64,000 bases of DNA, from the NCBI RefSeq assembly GCF_028640845.1, contig NC_080542.1:136516346-136580345 (forward strand). Reading direction: 5' to 3'. Under the pieces are notes generated by a model. It was not told the DNA's origin. It worked only from the letters and a program-made list of their open reading frames with translations, and did not search any database. This document shows, piece by piece, positions 33,754 through 46,030 of this stretch. Position numbers and translations under genes: made by a program. The DNA comes from Ahaetulla prasina. Its lineage: Eukaryota > Chordata > Lepidosauria > Squamata > Colubridae. Every line of letters begins with the position of its first letter. Within the stretch, counting starts at the first letter, position 1.

Positions 33754-33898
33754 CAATGGTGGGTTTCTACCAGTTCGACCCAGTAGTGGCGATGGCGGGA
33801 AGCTCCACCCACCCACCCAGACGTCATCACGGATGCTCTGCACCATCCATGTGCTCCCGATTCCAAACTGGTAGCAAAGGTAAGTGCTGGTTCTACTG
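33754..33898. mobile_element. hAT-type MITE (CAGTGGTGGG family, short form)
   Basis: It starts CAATGGTGGGTTTC and ends TGGTTCTACTG. Flanks GTATAGAA (33746-33753) and GTGTAGAA (33899-33906) match at 7 of 8. Confidence 0.75.
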
Positions 33899-34240
33899 GT
33901 GTAGAACCTTCCTATCTGGTGTACAAACCCACAAATGGGAACCAAGAGTTCCATAAACTTTCTCTCCTGCCATCTGCTGGTCATCTCAACATTTGCAGCC
34001 CTATATCTTGATCCTAAGGAGCAGCTCACCTCAACGATATAAATAGTTAGTCTACACTCTCCTGTTAAAATTTCAGAGTTTTGAGATGTAAATCAGACCA
34101 AGATAAATCACTTCAGAATTTTTTCCACCTTTAATATAATCTGTAAGCTGTACCATGTAGTTGAAAAACAAACTGAAATCTTCTGGGGAAAAACTAAAAA
34201 ACCAACCAGCATGGTTGTATAAGTGTGCATACCCTTAAAC

Positions 34241-34527
34241 CAGGGGTGTCAAACACAAGGTTCGCGGGCCAGATATGGTTGCATCTGGTCTGCAGGGCTG
34301 TCCTAGAAAATGTAAGGGGCCGGCCCGCGTTGTTTCGGTCCAGTCTACCCTGTGCAAAGAGGAAACATTGGACCAGCGTGACTTTGCCCCCATTTACCCA
34401 GTGCGAACAGGAAACATGCCAGCGGTTTGGGGAGTGTTGTCAAGATGGCCACACACCTCCAGTCAGCCCCCACCCCCCCAACCAGAACCATGATCAGCTC
34501 TCAATGAAATTGAGTTTGACATCCCTG
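34241..34527. mobile_element. hAT-type MITE (CAGGGGTGTCAAAC family)
   Basis: It begins CAGGGGTGTCAAACAC and ends GAGTTTGACATCCCTG, which are inverted termini. A perfect 8-bp duplication CCTTAAAC flanks it (34233-34240 and 34528-34535). It inserted into the Tc1-like element. Confidence 0.9.
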
Positions 34528-34541
34528 CCTTAAACTAATAC

Positions 34542-35102
34542 TTTTTTTTTTATTATTCCAAAAGTTTTACAGAAATTTTTCCCCTTCCTTTCCCCCCACC
34601 TCCCCTCCCCCCTCCCTTCACAACCCCCCTCCCCCCCCGACTTCCCGGAACGAGCACAAGGTATAGTTAAAAATAAAACAAACATATGCTAAAAAAAATT
34701 TCGTCCCAACTTAATTATACCCCTACAATCATCAATTCCTAACTTCCACCAAAAACAAACAAAAATAATACATCATAATCATTCAAAAACAATCTGATAA
34801 CTCTTAGTCTGATATCTACTTTGAATATAGTCAATCCATTTTTTCCATTCCTTTAAGTATCTTTCTTGCGTATTGTCTTTCAAAAAGGCTGATATCTTCG
34901 CCATCTCAGCCAAATTGGCAACTTTCAATATCCATTCTTCTATTGTAGGTAGTTCTTTTTTCTTCCAGTATTGTCCTATTAGTAATCTTGCTGCTGTTAT
35001 TAGATTTAAAATCAATTTAGTCTCAATTACTGTACAGTCCGTAATAATTCCCAACAAAAAAAATTGCGGCAGGAACTTTATCTTCTTTTTCAAAACATTT
35101 TT
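34542..35102 (-). mobile_element. L1 LINE, 5'-truncated ORF2 C-terminus
   Basis: The reverse frame from about 35093 to 34779 reads LNLITAARLLIGQYWKKKELPTIEEWILKVANLAEMAKIS, which resembles the C-terminal domain of vertebrate L1 ORF2. A purine-rich 3' UTR and poly(A) (T run at 34542-34550 on this strand) follow. Target duplication TTAAACTAATAC plus a T run occurs at 34530-34541 and 35103-35114. It landed partly on the right-hand duplication of the MITE next to it, so it is younger. Confidence 0.88.
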
Positions 35103-36040
35103 TTAAACTAATACTTTTTGAAGCGCCATTTGATTTTATGATAGAATTCAGTCTTCTGCAGTAGGAGCTATCAGCATGATACATATTGCCTGAGGTATCT
35201 TTGCTGACTCTTTCTTGCAAAAACACTCCAAATATGTCAGATTGCAAGGGCATCTCCTATGCATAGCTCTCTTCAGGTCACCCCACAGACGTTAAATTGG
35301 ATTCAGGTCCGGACTGTGGCTGGGCCGTTCCAAAATTTTGAAATTCCATTGTTTTGCTGATTTGGAAGTACGCTTTGGGTCAACATACGTTGAAGGGTAA
35401 AAATCTTCTTCATCTTCAGCATTTTAGCAGAGCCCTTTGTGCCTAAATTGACTAATATTTGGAATTGTTCATAATTCCCTCCATCTTGACTGAAGCCCCA
35501 GTACCAGTTGAAGAAAAACAGCCCCAAAGCATAATGTTGTCACCACTGTGCTTCATTGTGGGTAAGGCGTAACTCTGGTGATATGTACAAGTAATGCTGT
35601 TTTTGAACCAAATATATTTTTTGGAGTTATGGCCAAAAACTTCATCTAATGGTCTCATCTAATCATAAGAAATTTTCCCACATGGTTTTGTCAGACTTGA
35701 TGTAGGTTTTTGTAAATGTAACCAGACTTGAATGTAACTAATCTTTGTTAAACAACGCTTCCATCTTGCCACCCTATCCCACAGCCCAGGAATATAAAAA
35801 ATATGGGAGATTGTTGTCACATGCAGTACACAATCAGTACTTGCCAAAGATTTCTGCAGCTCGTTTAGGTCTCTCAGGAGTCTTTTGGACAGCTTTTCTT
35901 CATTTTTTTTTCATTAGTTTTAGAAGGACACCCAGTTCTTGGCAATATCATTGTTGTGCCATATTTTCCTCACTTGTTGATGGCTGTCTTCACTGTGTTC
36001 CATGGCATATCTAATGCCTGGTAATCTTGTTTTGTTTTGT

Positions 36041-36473
36041 TTTCCCCTTTTTTATTATTATTTATTTATTTATTTGTCAAACACAACAGTATATATAAGT
36101 ATGAAATAACCATACAAATTGGATACAGTCAAAGGGAACATTAGGACAGGAACGGTAGGCACACTAGTGCTCTTATGCACGCCTCTTACAGACCTCTTAG
36201 GAATGGGGTGAGGTCAATAGTAGAGAGTTTTTGGTTAAAGCTTTGGGGATTTTGGGAAGAGACCACAGAGTCAGGTAGTGCATTCCAGACATTAACAACT
36301 CTGTTACTGAAGTCATATTTTCTACAATCAAGACTGGAGCGGTTAAGTTTAAATCTATTGTGTGTTTGTGTATTGTTGCGATTGAAGCTGAAGTAGTCTT
36401 CGACAGGAAGGACATTGTAGCAGATGATTTTATGAATTATATTCAGGTCATTTCTCCTAACTGACACCTTCCA
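36041..36473 (-). mobile_element. L3/CR1-like LINE 3' end
   Basis: The reverse frame reads NDLNIIHKIICYNVLPVEDYFSFNRNNTQTHNRFKLNRSSLDCRKYDFSNRVVNVWNALPDSVV, then QSFNQKLSTIDLTPFLRGL and stop. The 3' UTR and TTTA/ATT tail lie at the left end. The C-terminal frame is uninterrupted. It is inserted in the Tc1-like element. Confidence 0.88.
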
Positions 36474-37140
36474 CAATGAGATCCCTTTGATGCTTTGTAA
36501 GCTATTTGCAGACTATGGCTTTTGCTGTAAGAGGCAATTGAGTAAATGTCATAAAAATCCTACTAGAACAACTGAACTTTATTCACCCAGTAGATCAGAG
36601 TCACTTTGATTGATGGCAGGCATGTACTGACTACTATTTAACATCAGTTTGAATGTGATTGGTTATTTCTGAACACAGCCACATCCCTACCTATAAGAAG
36701 GTATGAAGACTTAAGGAACTATGTTATTGTAAGTCCACCCCTCCCTGCAAAAAAATACTTTGGTTTGTTTTTCAGTTGAATGGTGCAGTAGATAGGTTAT
36801 ATTAAAGGAGGAAAAAATTCTGAAATGATTTATCTTGGTCTGATATATATATTTTTACATTTTAAAAAAAGCCAGGTATTTAATGGAAACATGTAGACTT
36901 TTTATATTCATTGTAGAAATATGTATACTCCACATCAGCAGAAAGTATCCTTGGTCAGTTTCAGGGATTCTGGTAGGCCTCAGGCTTTTCAGGTAGTCAG
37001 GAAACTGGTGGTTGCCGTTCCTATGTCAGCTGCCATTTTGTTTTTCTCACAGTGCCATAAGCATTATAGAAGAAACAAAATCATGGGTGCTGGGAAATGG
37101 TTCATGTGGATCATCCTTGGAAAAGTAGATGGTGTTGCAA

Positions 37141-37307
37141 GTAATAATAATAATAATAACAAAAACAGAGTTGGAAGGGACCTTGGAGGCCTTCTAGTCC
37201 AACCCCCTGCCCAGGCAGGAAACCCTACACCATCTCAGACAAATGGTTATCCAAAATTTTCTTAAAAATTTCCAGTGTTGGAGCATTCACAACTTCTGCA
37301 GGCAAGT
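37141..37307 (-). repeat. CR1 3' end fragment
   Basis: (AAT/AAC)n tail at 37141-37165, then agttggaagggaccttggag, ccccctgcccaggcaggaaa, and ttggagcattcacaacttct in reverse. Same subfamily as 1426-2780. Confidence 0.88.
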
Positions 37308-37391
37308 CTGTGGCACATATTATAATATAGTATTATAATTTGTGGCACATATTATAATAAGATTGGAAACATGATGCTATGGTCTATAAAC

Positions 37392-37649
37392 CAGGGGTGC
37401 CCAACCTGTGGGCTGTGGGCTACTAGTGGGCTGTGAGGGGATTACAACCTGGCAGTTGCTCAAATGGCGGGTGAATGTGTGCGGACATACTCCATTTGCA
37501 TGAGTGACAGGCGCGCATGCACACCGCTTGCACAAGTGGAGCTGTGTTTCACACACATGTGCTTGCCAGATGCAGAACCATCCCCTCTCCTTCCCTGTTG
37601 CTGGTTCAAAAAGCCAGGCTGAAAAACAGCTTCTATCCCAGAGCACTAA
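37392..37649. repeat. Possible hAT-type MITE fragment (CAGGGGTGCCCAACC start)
   Basis: One end (caggggtgcccaacctgtgg) has the form of a hAT terminal repeat and the body is GC-richer than its surroundings. No matching right end or target duplication was found. Confidence 0.4.
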
Positions 37650-39381
37650 CTATATTGAATTCTACTGTATAGTGCAATATTAATGCAATATCAGGGGTTT
37701 TCAATTCAGTTGTATAGAATGTGAAGGATGTGTTTTTGTTTTATTTTTTAGGGTATAATGTACACTGAAGATGGCATTTAATTTCGTTGTATGAGGTGCA
37801 ATGACAATAAAGTAAACTAAGTAACTAACTAAAGCCAGAAACGTTGGGGAGCTCTCTATAAACAGTGATTGATTTTTTAAAATGGTAATATTCTTAGGGC
37901 ATAAGCAGTTAAGGACAAAAATGTAGAAAAGAAAAGCATGGAAGTTACCTCTCCTGTTATTTTGTGCTCTCCGCTTAAAAAAAGCTGTAATATTTTAACA
38001 TGCTGGATATAGTTGTTTTTACATGTATACAAAGTTGATGGCATTTTCTAATGACCAATATATCTGCAGATTGCAACTTTCCTTTCTTCATATTCAAGCC
38101 ACTTTTAAAAATGATCCATAGCTACTGTACTTTAGGAGGGGAAACTGTGATAGAAGGAGGTACCTGTTTCTATTCCTTTTCTGCCTTTACTTTTGAAAAA
38201 AAAATTGTTGCCCCTTTAAGAGCAAATGGAATAGAATATTATCAAAAAGCAAATACAAGAAGTAGGATATTTTCCACAGTAGGAGCCTTAACTAAGGCCA
38301 TCTGCTCATAGTGTAAATAAATGATGTTTTTATTCTTATAGTAGGGAGACAATAAATTTACCCGTGAGCTTATAAATGAAAAAGTGTATCTTTGCCAGGA
38401 ATGCAAGGAAAACATATCAATAGCCTAATGCTGCTTTATAGGCAAAGATAACTCTGTTAGTGTTATGCAAAGCTAAAATTCAAAGACAGTTGGGTTGAAT
38501 TCTCCTTTCAGATTGAATTTCTAAATCAAATTAGTTGAGTGTGTCAGGTTGAATCAGACGACATTCCTGATAAAATCAGACTTTTATCATATTTAATCTT
38601 TAAACTGAATTGAATCACTTTGACAGTTTGAATTGCAATTCTGAACTCAACAAATAAGTCAGGAGATCTAAATCAAATTTTCCAACCTTAACTCTTGGTC
38701 ATATCATGCATGTTCCTAATTTCTGTTCCGAAAGGATTACCTAGAATTTCATACTAGGACATGTGAACTAGTAACTAAATCTGGAAGATACTTGCAATGG
38801 CAAAGCTTAAAAACATTTCTGTCATAAATTCTAAAGGAATGCTGATAAGATTCTCTCTACCTTTTATCTCCAAAGACTATTTTCTGAACCAAGGTATCAT
38901 TTGCAGGCTATTCTGATTGAATATCTTTTTGTTGAGTAGCCAATCACCATTGCTGCTGCCAGACTAATTAGCCAATTATAATTATACATTTCTTATGTTT
39001 CTTCCAGAGAAAACAATGCTATAAATATCTTGATAGAGATCTAGGTGCAATGAATTAAGGACACATTTACTTATATATCAATATCAAATATATTTTAATT
39101 ATGGCAGCTTTAAAAAATCTATAATTGGCTGGGTACACAGATAATGCTAAACCATTAAAACATAATTTATTAATCATATTGGCTGGTTTAACCATGAACT
39201 AAGCCATGGTTCTGATTGTTTGGAGCTAAATAAAGATTCTTTTTGGTAGAGTGTTTCTTAGGTCAATAAGGCTGATTTCATTACTGTTTTTACAAACCTA
39301 TTTTCTCTCCACTCTTGGTGATTCCTGGTTCCTACAATTTTCTTAGCAAGGTTTTTTTAGTTTGCCATTATCTCTTTCCTA

Positions 39382-40912
39382 AGGCTAAAACCATTCAATA
39401 TCACAGTAGTCCAAGTCTATGTCCCAACCACTGGTGCTGAAGGGAATGAAATTGACCGGTTCTATGAAGCCCTACAGCACCTTATAGAATTAACACCAAA
39501 AAAATGATGTCCTTATCATCATGGGGGATTGGAACGCTAAAATAGGAAGCCAAAAGATAACCGGAATAACAGGCCAAACTTGCCTTGGAGTACAAAATGA
39601 AGCAGGGCACAGGTTGATAGAATTCTGTCAAGAAAATACGATGATCATAGCAAACGCTCTTTTCCAAGAGATGACTCTACACATGGACATCACCAGACAG
39701 TCAACACAGAAATCAGATTGACTATGTGCTCTGCAGCCAAAGATGGAGAAGCCCTATATAGTCAGTAAAAACAAGACCAGGAGCTGACTGTGGCTCAGAT
39801 CATGAGGTTCTCCTTGGAAAATTTAGGCTTAAATTGAAGAAAGTAGGAAAAACCACTAGGCCACTCGGGTAGGAACTAAATCATATCCTTGATGAATATA
39901 CAGTAGAGGTGACAAATGGATTTAAGGAATTAGATGTGGTAGAAAGAGTGCCTGAAGAACTACGGATGGGGGTTTGCAACATTGTACAAGAGGTAGCAAC
40001 TAAAACCATCACAAAGAAAAAGAAAGTCAAGAAAGCAAAATGGCTGTCTGAGGAAGCTTTGCAAATAGCTGAGGAAAGAAAGGAAGAGAAAGGCAAAGGA
40101 GAAAGAAAACGATACACCCAATTGAATGCAGAATTCCAGAGAATAGCTAGAAGAGATAAGAATGCCTTTTTAAATGAACAGTGCAAATAAATAGAAGAAA
40201 ACAATAGAATAGGGAGGACCAGAGATCTATTCAAGAAAATTGAAAATATGGCGGGAACGTTTCATGCAAAGATGGGCATGATAAAGGACCAAAATGGCAG
40301 GGACCTAACAGAGGCAGAAGAGATTAAGAAGAGGTGGCAAAATGACATAGAAGAACTATACAAGAATGAACTTAACGTCCCTGATAACCACGATGGAGAG
40401 GTCACTGATCTCGAGCCAGACATCCTAGAATGTGAAGTCAAATGGGCCTTAGAAAATCTGAGCAACAACAAAGCTAGTGGAGATGACAGTATTCCAGCTG
40501 AGCTATTCAAAATCTTAAAAGACGATGCTGTAAAAGTGCTACACTCAATTTGCCAGCAAATTTGGAAATTTGGACTGCAAGGTGATCAAACCGGTCAGTC
40601 CTAGAAGAGATCAACCCTGACTGGTCTTTAGAAGGCCAGATCCTGAAGATGAAACTCAAATACTTTGGACACCTAATGAGAAGGAAGGACTCCCTAGCAT
40701 TTCCTAGCCTAATGCTAGGAAAGATTGAGGGCAAAAGAAGAAGGGACGACAGAGAACGAGGTGGCTGGAGGGAGTCACTGAAGCGGTCGCATGAGCTTAA
40801 ATAGACTCCAGAGGATGGTAGAGAACAGGAAGGCCTGGAGGAATGTTGTCTGTGGGGTCGAGATGGGCCGGACATGACTTTGAAACTAACAACAACAATA
40901 ACAACAACAAAG
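39382..40912 (+). mobile_element. Bov-B (RTE-clade) LINE with internal deletion
   Basis: Conceptual frames encode the endonuclease C-terminal half: VVQVYVPTTGAEGNEIDRFYEALQHLIEL, IIMGDWNAKIGSQ, GVQNEAGHRLIEFCQENTMI, SDYVLCSQRWRS. RTE linker and early RT sequence follow at 39909-40190 (KKKKVKKAKWLSEEALQIAEER, LNAEFQRIARRDKNAF) and 40248-40604 (GTFHAKMGMIKDQNGRDLTEAEEIKKRW, LEPDILECEVKWALENLSNNKASGDDSIPAELFKILKDDAV). At about 40590-40605 the sequence jumps to the ORF end (EEINPDWSLEGQILKMKLKYFGHLMRRKDSL). The catalytic RT core (FADD region) is therefore absent. The 3' end is ctaacaacaacaataacaac-type. Confidence 0.9.
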
Positions 40913-40934
40913 ACTAAAAAAAAAGTGACTGGCC

Positions 40935-41035
40935 CAAGATCAGCCAGCTGGCTTTGTGCCTAAGGCAGAAGTCAAACTCAGGATTTCCCACTTTCTAGGC
41001 TAATGCCTTAATCACTACACGAAACTGGGTCTCCT
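40935..41035 (-). repeat. tRNA-derived SINE (A/B box type 2) fragment
   Basis: Reverse copy: tggcccaagatcagccagct, then ctaatgccttaatcactaca matching box A in reverse. Confidence 0.65.
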
Positions 41036-41959
41036 GCTGTATCTTCTTTATTATTTTTGCATCTTACGCTTGGGATATTTGCTTTCTAGTCTCCTTTTTT
41101 AATTATTCATTAAAAGGCTAACAATAGGTTTCTTAAACTTTTGTTCTTTGAAGGAATAAGCCTCTATTGGCCAAAGAAATTACATGAAAATGAAGATACT
41201 TAATATGAAGCAAAAAAAAAAAATCTGCCCTATTTATTTGTCTTTATTAAATTGCAAGCGAATCTGAACTCAAGGAAATAACAAGAAGAAAAGAAATTTA
41301 AGACCAAATGTGTTTTTAGCTGGCTGAGAAGCTCTTAGTTCTTTTTAAAAACTCCATTGTGAGCTTTTCCAGAGAATGATACAAAGGCTAAGAAAATAAT
41401 ATCGTAATCTACTGTACCTCTGTGATCTATATATAGAGCATACAAATATTGCTTTAGTTCACCCATGTATGAATCACATTTCTGTGGGGACCATTGACTT
41501 AAATGCAGGTGCAAACACATTACTTTTTCTGAATTGATGTTGTTCAGAAAAGAACCAATTAAAAAAGACACCCTTTATTGATTAGCCTTTCTAAAGTCAG
41601 AATATGACCAACCTATTTGTAGTTAAAACTTTTTCCCCCCTGACAACGGCTTTTTTTGTTTTTGTTGTAGTGGAGATAGAAGGCTGTATTAGTGTACAGT
41701 AGTTTCCATCTGTTTGGGAGCAACCTTTGCCTGTAACTCTAGCCTATTTCACAATATGAGAGAATAGAATTGGGATGAAATAATTTGAATATTTATGTAC
41801 CGATAATTTAGTTTTCTTTATTCAGGAATCAGCTACTTAATCGACAGAGCTACTTGGTTAGCTCCTCTTAATTATCTGTTTAAGTTTGTATTGCTCCTTT
41901 TTGCATTTGTAAGAATGTGCATGGCTTATTTAATTTTTATTAATAACTAATGGCAGTAA

Positions 41960-42130
41960 ATGTATACAACACACCTTCCTTCACCTATTTTCTCCACAAC
42001 AACAACCTTACATGGTGAGTTAGCTGAAAGAGAGTGACTGACTCAAGGTCATCCTGCTGGCTTTCATAGTTAAGGCAGGACGTAAGATGTATCTGCTTCT
42101 TTCTAGCCTGGTGCCTTAACTACTACACCC
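41960..42130 (-). repeat. tRNA-derived SINE (A/B box type 2)
   Basis: Reverse copy: ttctccacaacaacaacctt, actcaaggtcatcctgctgg, agcctggtgccttaactact. Confidence 0.68.
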
Positions 42131-42346
42131 ATTTCTCTCCCTTCCTCCCTCCCTCCCTTTCTCTCTCTCTCTCTCTCTCCCTCCCTCTCCCTTTCCCTCT
42201 CTTTCTCATTTTCTCTCTCTCTTCCTTTCCTCCCCTTCTCCCTCCCTCCCTCTCCCTTTCCCTCTCTTTCTCATTTTCTCTCCCTCCCTCCCTCCTTTTC
42301 CCTCACTTTCTCATTCTCTCTCTCTCTCCCTCCCTCCCCCCCCTCA
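42131..42346. repeat. CT-rich low-complexity tract
   Basis: About 215 bp of CCCT, CTTT and CT units with internal ~80-bp duplication (the tccctttccctctctttctc block occurs twice). Confidence 0.92.
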
Positions 42347-42616
42347 TTAAAATGAAACAACAGTGTAATACAACACATGATATTTAAAATCAATAAAATC
42401 CAAATGACTCTAATACTAGAATATGTTTTTGCTACTTTCCTGGGAGAATGGAGGTCAAACACTACAGCTACGAAGCACTTTGAATTCTGAGGTAAAAAGG
42501 TTGCTGGAGTACACACTCAACACTTCTCAACAATTTCTTTAATTTAAAGCGTGTCTTTTCCTGGGATTGTGCTGCAGTTGTAGAGAGGACCTACAAGGAG
42601 TATCCTTGTACAACCT

Positions 42617-42823
42617 GAAGGACTTTTTATTCCGTAAGAGCACCAACGTGCCTACCGTTCCTGTCGTAATGTTCCCTAAGATTGTATCCAATTTCATATA
42701 GTTATTAAATACTTACGATTATATTTATGCTTATATATCGTATAGTTATTTCATGCTATGCTTATATATACTGTTGTGACAAATAAAAAAATAAAAAATA
42801 AATTAAATAAATAAATAAATACA
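42617..42823 (+). repeat. L3/CR1-like LINE 3' UTR and AAATA tail
   Basis: gtaagagcaccaacgtgcct, cgttcctgtcgtaatgttcc and an AAATA-rich tail match the 3' UTR at 15520-15700. Confidence 0.8.
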
Positions 42824-44206
42824 AACATTCTGCATAGCTTTCTTCCGAAAGATAGTGTTTTGTACTCTGAAAATCTTACAGAATAGCCATTATTCCAGAT
42901 AGCTGAGCTTTGGGTGGAAAAGATAGCTTCAAAAATTGTGGCTGCTGATTTAATAACAAGGCAGGTTCTTAGCAAGAAAGATGTTTTAAAGGTCAACAGT
43001 AGCACTTTAAGTGTTGATAAACAATTAACAGCCAGTGCACAGCTTTCAGTGCAGACTTTTTTATTTAATACCTTTTACCACTTACACAATTTGTCTATTG
43101 TGTTTTGCATTAGTTGCAATTTCTGGAATATAAAGCACCTTGCAATTGTTGCTAGGTCTGACTAATAAAGGAAGGATCATAGGGGGTTTATTATTGTAGG
43201 TGTGCAAATGAGCTTCTTTCTACAGTTCCACCTGTGAATCTAATGACAACTCTGGGTCACAGAGCATATCTAAACAGCAAAGTTTTTAGGGGAGTACAGT
43301 AGGTGGGAAGCTTAGAGAACAAAATACGATGTATGAATGTTGGTATCAGTGTGCTAAAGCAAGATGATGTGTAACTATAAAAATTGTTGTAAAGTAACTT
43401 TAGGTGTATTTTTTTTCTCACATTTCATACTTTTTTAAAAAAACTTCCTGGCTATATATGTATTCTTCAATTCCTCAACTTCCCTGTCTCCTGGGTGTGG
43501 TTCCCAACACTAAACTATAATTAATATTAGGGTTACAATATCTGCACTTTCAAAGCTATACATGATCACCAGATGGTATTTTTTTCAGAATGTTCTGTAA
43601 CTTTGTTGCCATCTAGTGGTCCTCCAGTCATTGCAGCCCAGATGTGGTAACCTTATGAAAACTCCTCCCTTAAATCTCAATTCTCTCCCAATGTTCATAC
43701 ATAAAGAATGACAGGCTGGGTCCTTCCAAAGGACAACTTTCTTACATAACAATAACAACCTTATGGCCAAAAGATTCGTAACTGTAATTTGAAACATTTT
43801 TTTAAATTTTATTTTTACAACCACAGACTTGATTTTAATGGTCTCTGTTATTCTTTTAAAATTTTACGACATGTATCATATTTAGTAATTTATAGTGCAT
43901 GCAGAACTCATAAAATTGAAAGTTGATGTTTATTTTAACTTTAACGTTAGAAAAAAGATGAGCTGTTACAAACCATTAGGTGTAACTTGATTATCAATCT
44001 TAGATTTCAAATCTTGTTTATATTTTACATTAGGTAGCTTTTAATACATAATTATCTATCTTTTACTTTATGTTTCTAATACTTTAATGAGTTATGTATA
44101 TTCAAATGAACTGTCAGTAAAACTATATTTTTCTGTTTTACAATGCTACAAGGAAAAAATACTGAAAAAAATCTTAAATTAATATAATTCTTTCAGTAGT
44201 CTAGAC

Positions 44207-44340
44207 CAAGGGTCTGCAAACTTGGCTCTTTTAAGACTTGTGGACTTCAACTCCCAGAATTCCTCAGCCAGCAAACTGGCTGAGGAACTCTGGGAATTGA
44301 AGTCCACAAGTCTTAAAAGAGCCAAGTTTGCAAACCCCTG
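44207..44340. mobile_element. Hairpin hAT-type MITE (GGGGTCTCC family)
   Basis: Near-perfect palindrome starting CAAGGGTCTGCAAACTTGG and ending GCAAACCCCTG. Flanks GTCTAGAC (44199-44206) and ATCTAGAC (44341-44348) match at 7 of 8. Confidence 0.85.
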
Positions 44341-44482
44341 ATCTAGACTATTCTTTCAATAGTCATTTGAAATAATCAAGGGTGACAAAAAAAAACCCCA
44401 ACAATAGTAAGTCAAGTGAGAGATATGTGGGATTTCACATGATTAGTACTTTACTGCGTGACAACTAGGAAATATTCTGGAA

Positions 44483-44578
44483 CAGGGGTCTCTAACCTTG
44501 ACAACTTTAAGACTTGTGGACTTTAAGACTTGTGGACTTCAACTCCCAGAATTCCTCAGCCAGCAAAGTTTTGCTGTA
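44483..44578. repeat. Hairpin hAT-type MITE, left arm only
   Basis: The left arm CAGGGGTCTCTAACCTTG is present, with a 16-bp segment (actttaagacttgtgg) duplicated in tandem. The right arm is missing after about 44578. Confidence 0.75.
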
Positions 44579-46030
44579 TCGTGGAAGTAGAATATGCTGT
44601 AATAATCTTCAGCCAAATGGAAAGTTAGTGGCCTGAGGCCTGCATGTGACTTTCAGAAAGCTTTTCTTACTCTTAACCAGCATGATTAGAAGAAAGAAGT
44701 ATAATGAAATAAAGTAAGCATTTTAGTTTCCATTGGCAAGTTGATATCTAGACAGGCTTTTCCTCTCTTTATGTCATGGACCCTGTTGAAAATTTTGGAA
44801 GCCTACAAAAACCTGAAACATCAGGTGAAAGGTATGAGCCTCCTCTCTGCTAAATTTCAATTAGAGGTTATTAAAAAATAAAGTGGTAATTCCCCCTCCC
44901 CCCCCAACCGAGTTCATGGTGACTCTCAAATCAGGCTAGGACAGTTAATCTAATGGCAATAGACCAATGTTCCCATATGTCATTGGAGGGAAACGGATTG
45001 GGTGTCTGTGTAGATATGCAAGGGTCCCAACTGGCAACTAATTTCACTTTGAGACCAAAATGTTTACCCATTGCTGAACTTCGTATCCAGAACACAAGAG
45101 TTCAAGAAGGATTGGTTTTTAATTGAGCTGAGAATAGGGCCTGATTCTATCCACTGCAAAACTGAGCAAGCCATTAGCCTTTTCCCTTTATCTTTGAGTT
45201 TCTGATGTTCTAGCTGAGGACTCATTTAAAACAAAAGCATTTTAAACTTAGTGAAAAATTTGAAGCGATCATTAATTCCAACTTATGCTTGTTTATTACA
45301 TTTCCATAGAGAAAGGCACTCCAGAGTTTTAAAATGTCATTAAGGTACAAAATATATTACTTTATTTACAGGTTATTTAAATGCTGCTCTGGATTTCATA
45401 CACATTTATATTTATGTATGGAAAACATGATTCTGTCATTTTGTTTTAAGGGAAGATTTCTTTTTCTACTGGAGAGCTTTAATATGCTTCCCTGCAGAAA
45501 TATATAAACAAGTGTATTACTGATCATGAAAGAACAAACTGTACTTCGTTATTTACCAAGTTCTTGTGTGATTTTTAGCTAAAGCATGTACTCCAAAAAT
45601 TTCAAGTAGATAATCAAAGTTCCTTTGGGATATATTTCTCTTGGGATCTTAAATATACCATATTTATCTTTAAATCATCTTTAAAGAAAAAGAGTATCTT
45701 TCTCTTTATTGAAACACAAATGCTGTTAAAAGATTACAAGGTTAGTTTAGCAGAGCATAATACTATATTCACACCATCAAATCCATGAAGCATTTTCTGA
45801 ATTATGGCTTAACTGCTTATTAAGTTTATCTGAATTAAGTAGATGTAATGGCAAAAGAGCTAATCATTTTGTATATCTGAAATAGATTCTCAATCAGTTA
45901 CCTTTTATTTTTCTCCCATCCTGATTTATTTTCTTCTCATTTCATGTTTCACAGATCATTATGACCTGATAAATTTAAGATAATTTTCTCTTCCCAAATC
46001 ATTGGGTCAAATAGTATAATCAAAGTATAT

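Larger units (their letters stand above)
34094..36842 (-). mobile_element. Tc1-like DNA transposon, decayed, with nested insertions
   Basis: Inverted terminal repeats of about 85 bp are visible: left from cagaccaagataaatcactt (34094), right ending aaatgatttatcttggtctg (36842). They agree through the ccacctttaatata segment. Reverse-strand pieces encode a broken Tc1-type transposase. Around 35658-35452 it reads EVFGHNSKKYIWFKN and PTMKHSGDNIMLWGCFSSTGTGA, the DDE-domain signature. Further pieces follow at 35400-35290 (KIFTLQR, ISKFWNGPATV) and 35253-35100. Frameshifts and insertions make it inactive. Inside it are a hAT MITE (34241-34527), an L1 (34542-35102) and an L3/CR1-like 3' end (36041-36473). 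Confidence 0.85.

Noticed and set aside
34545..34640. C-rich pyrimidine tract as a regulatory or quadruplex element
   Set aside because: It is the purine-rich 3' UTR of the reverse-strand L1 read on the other strand.
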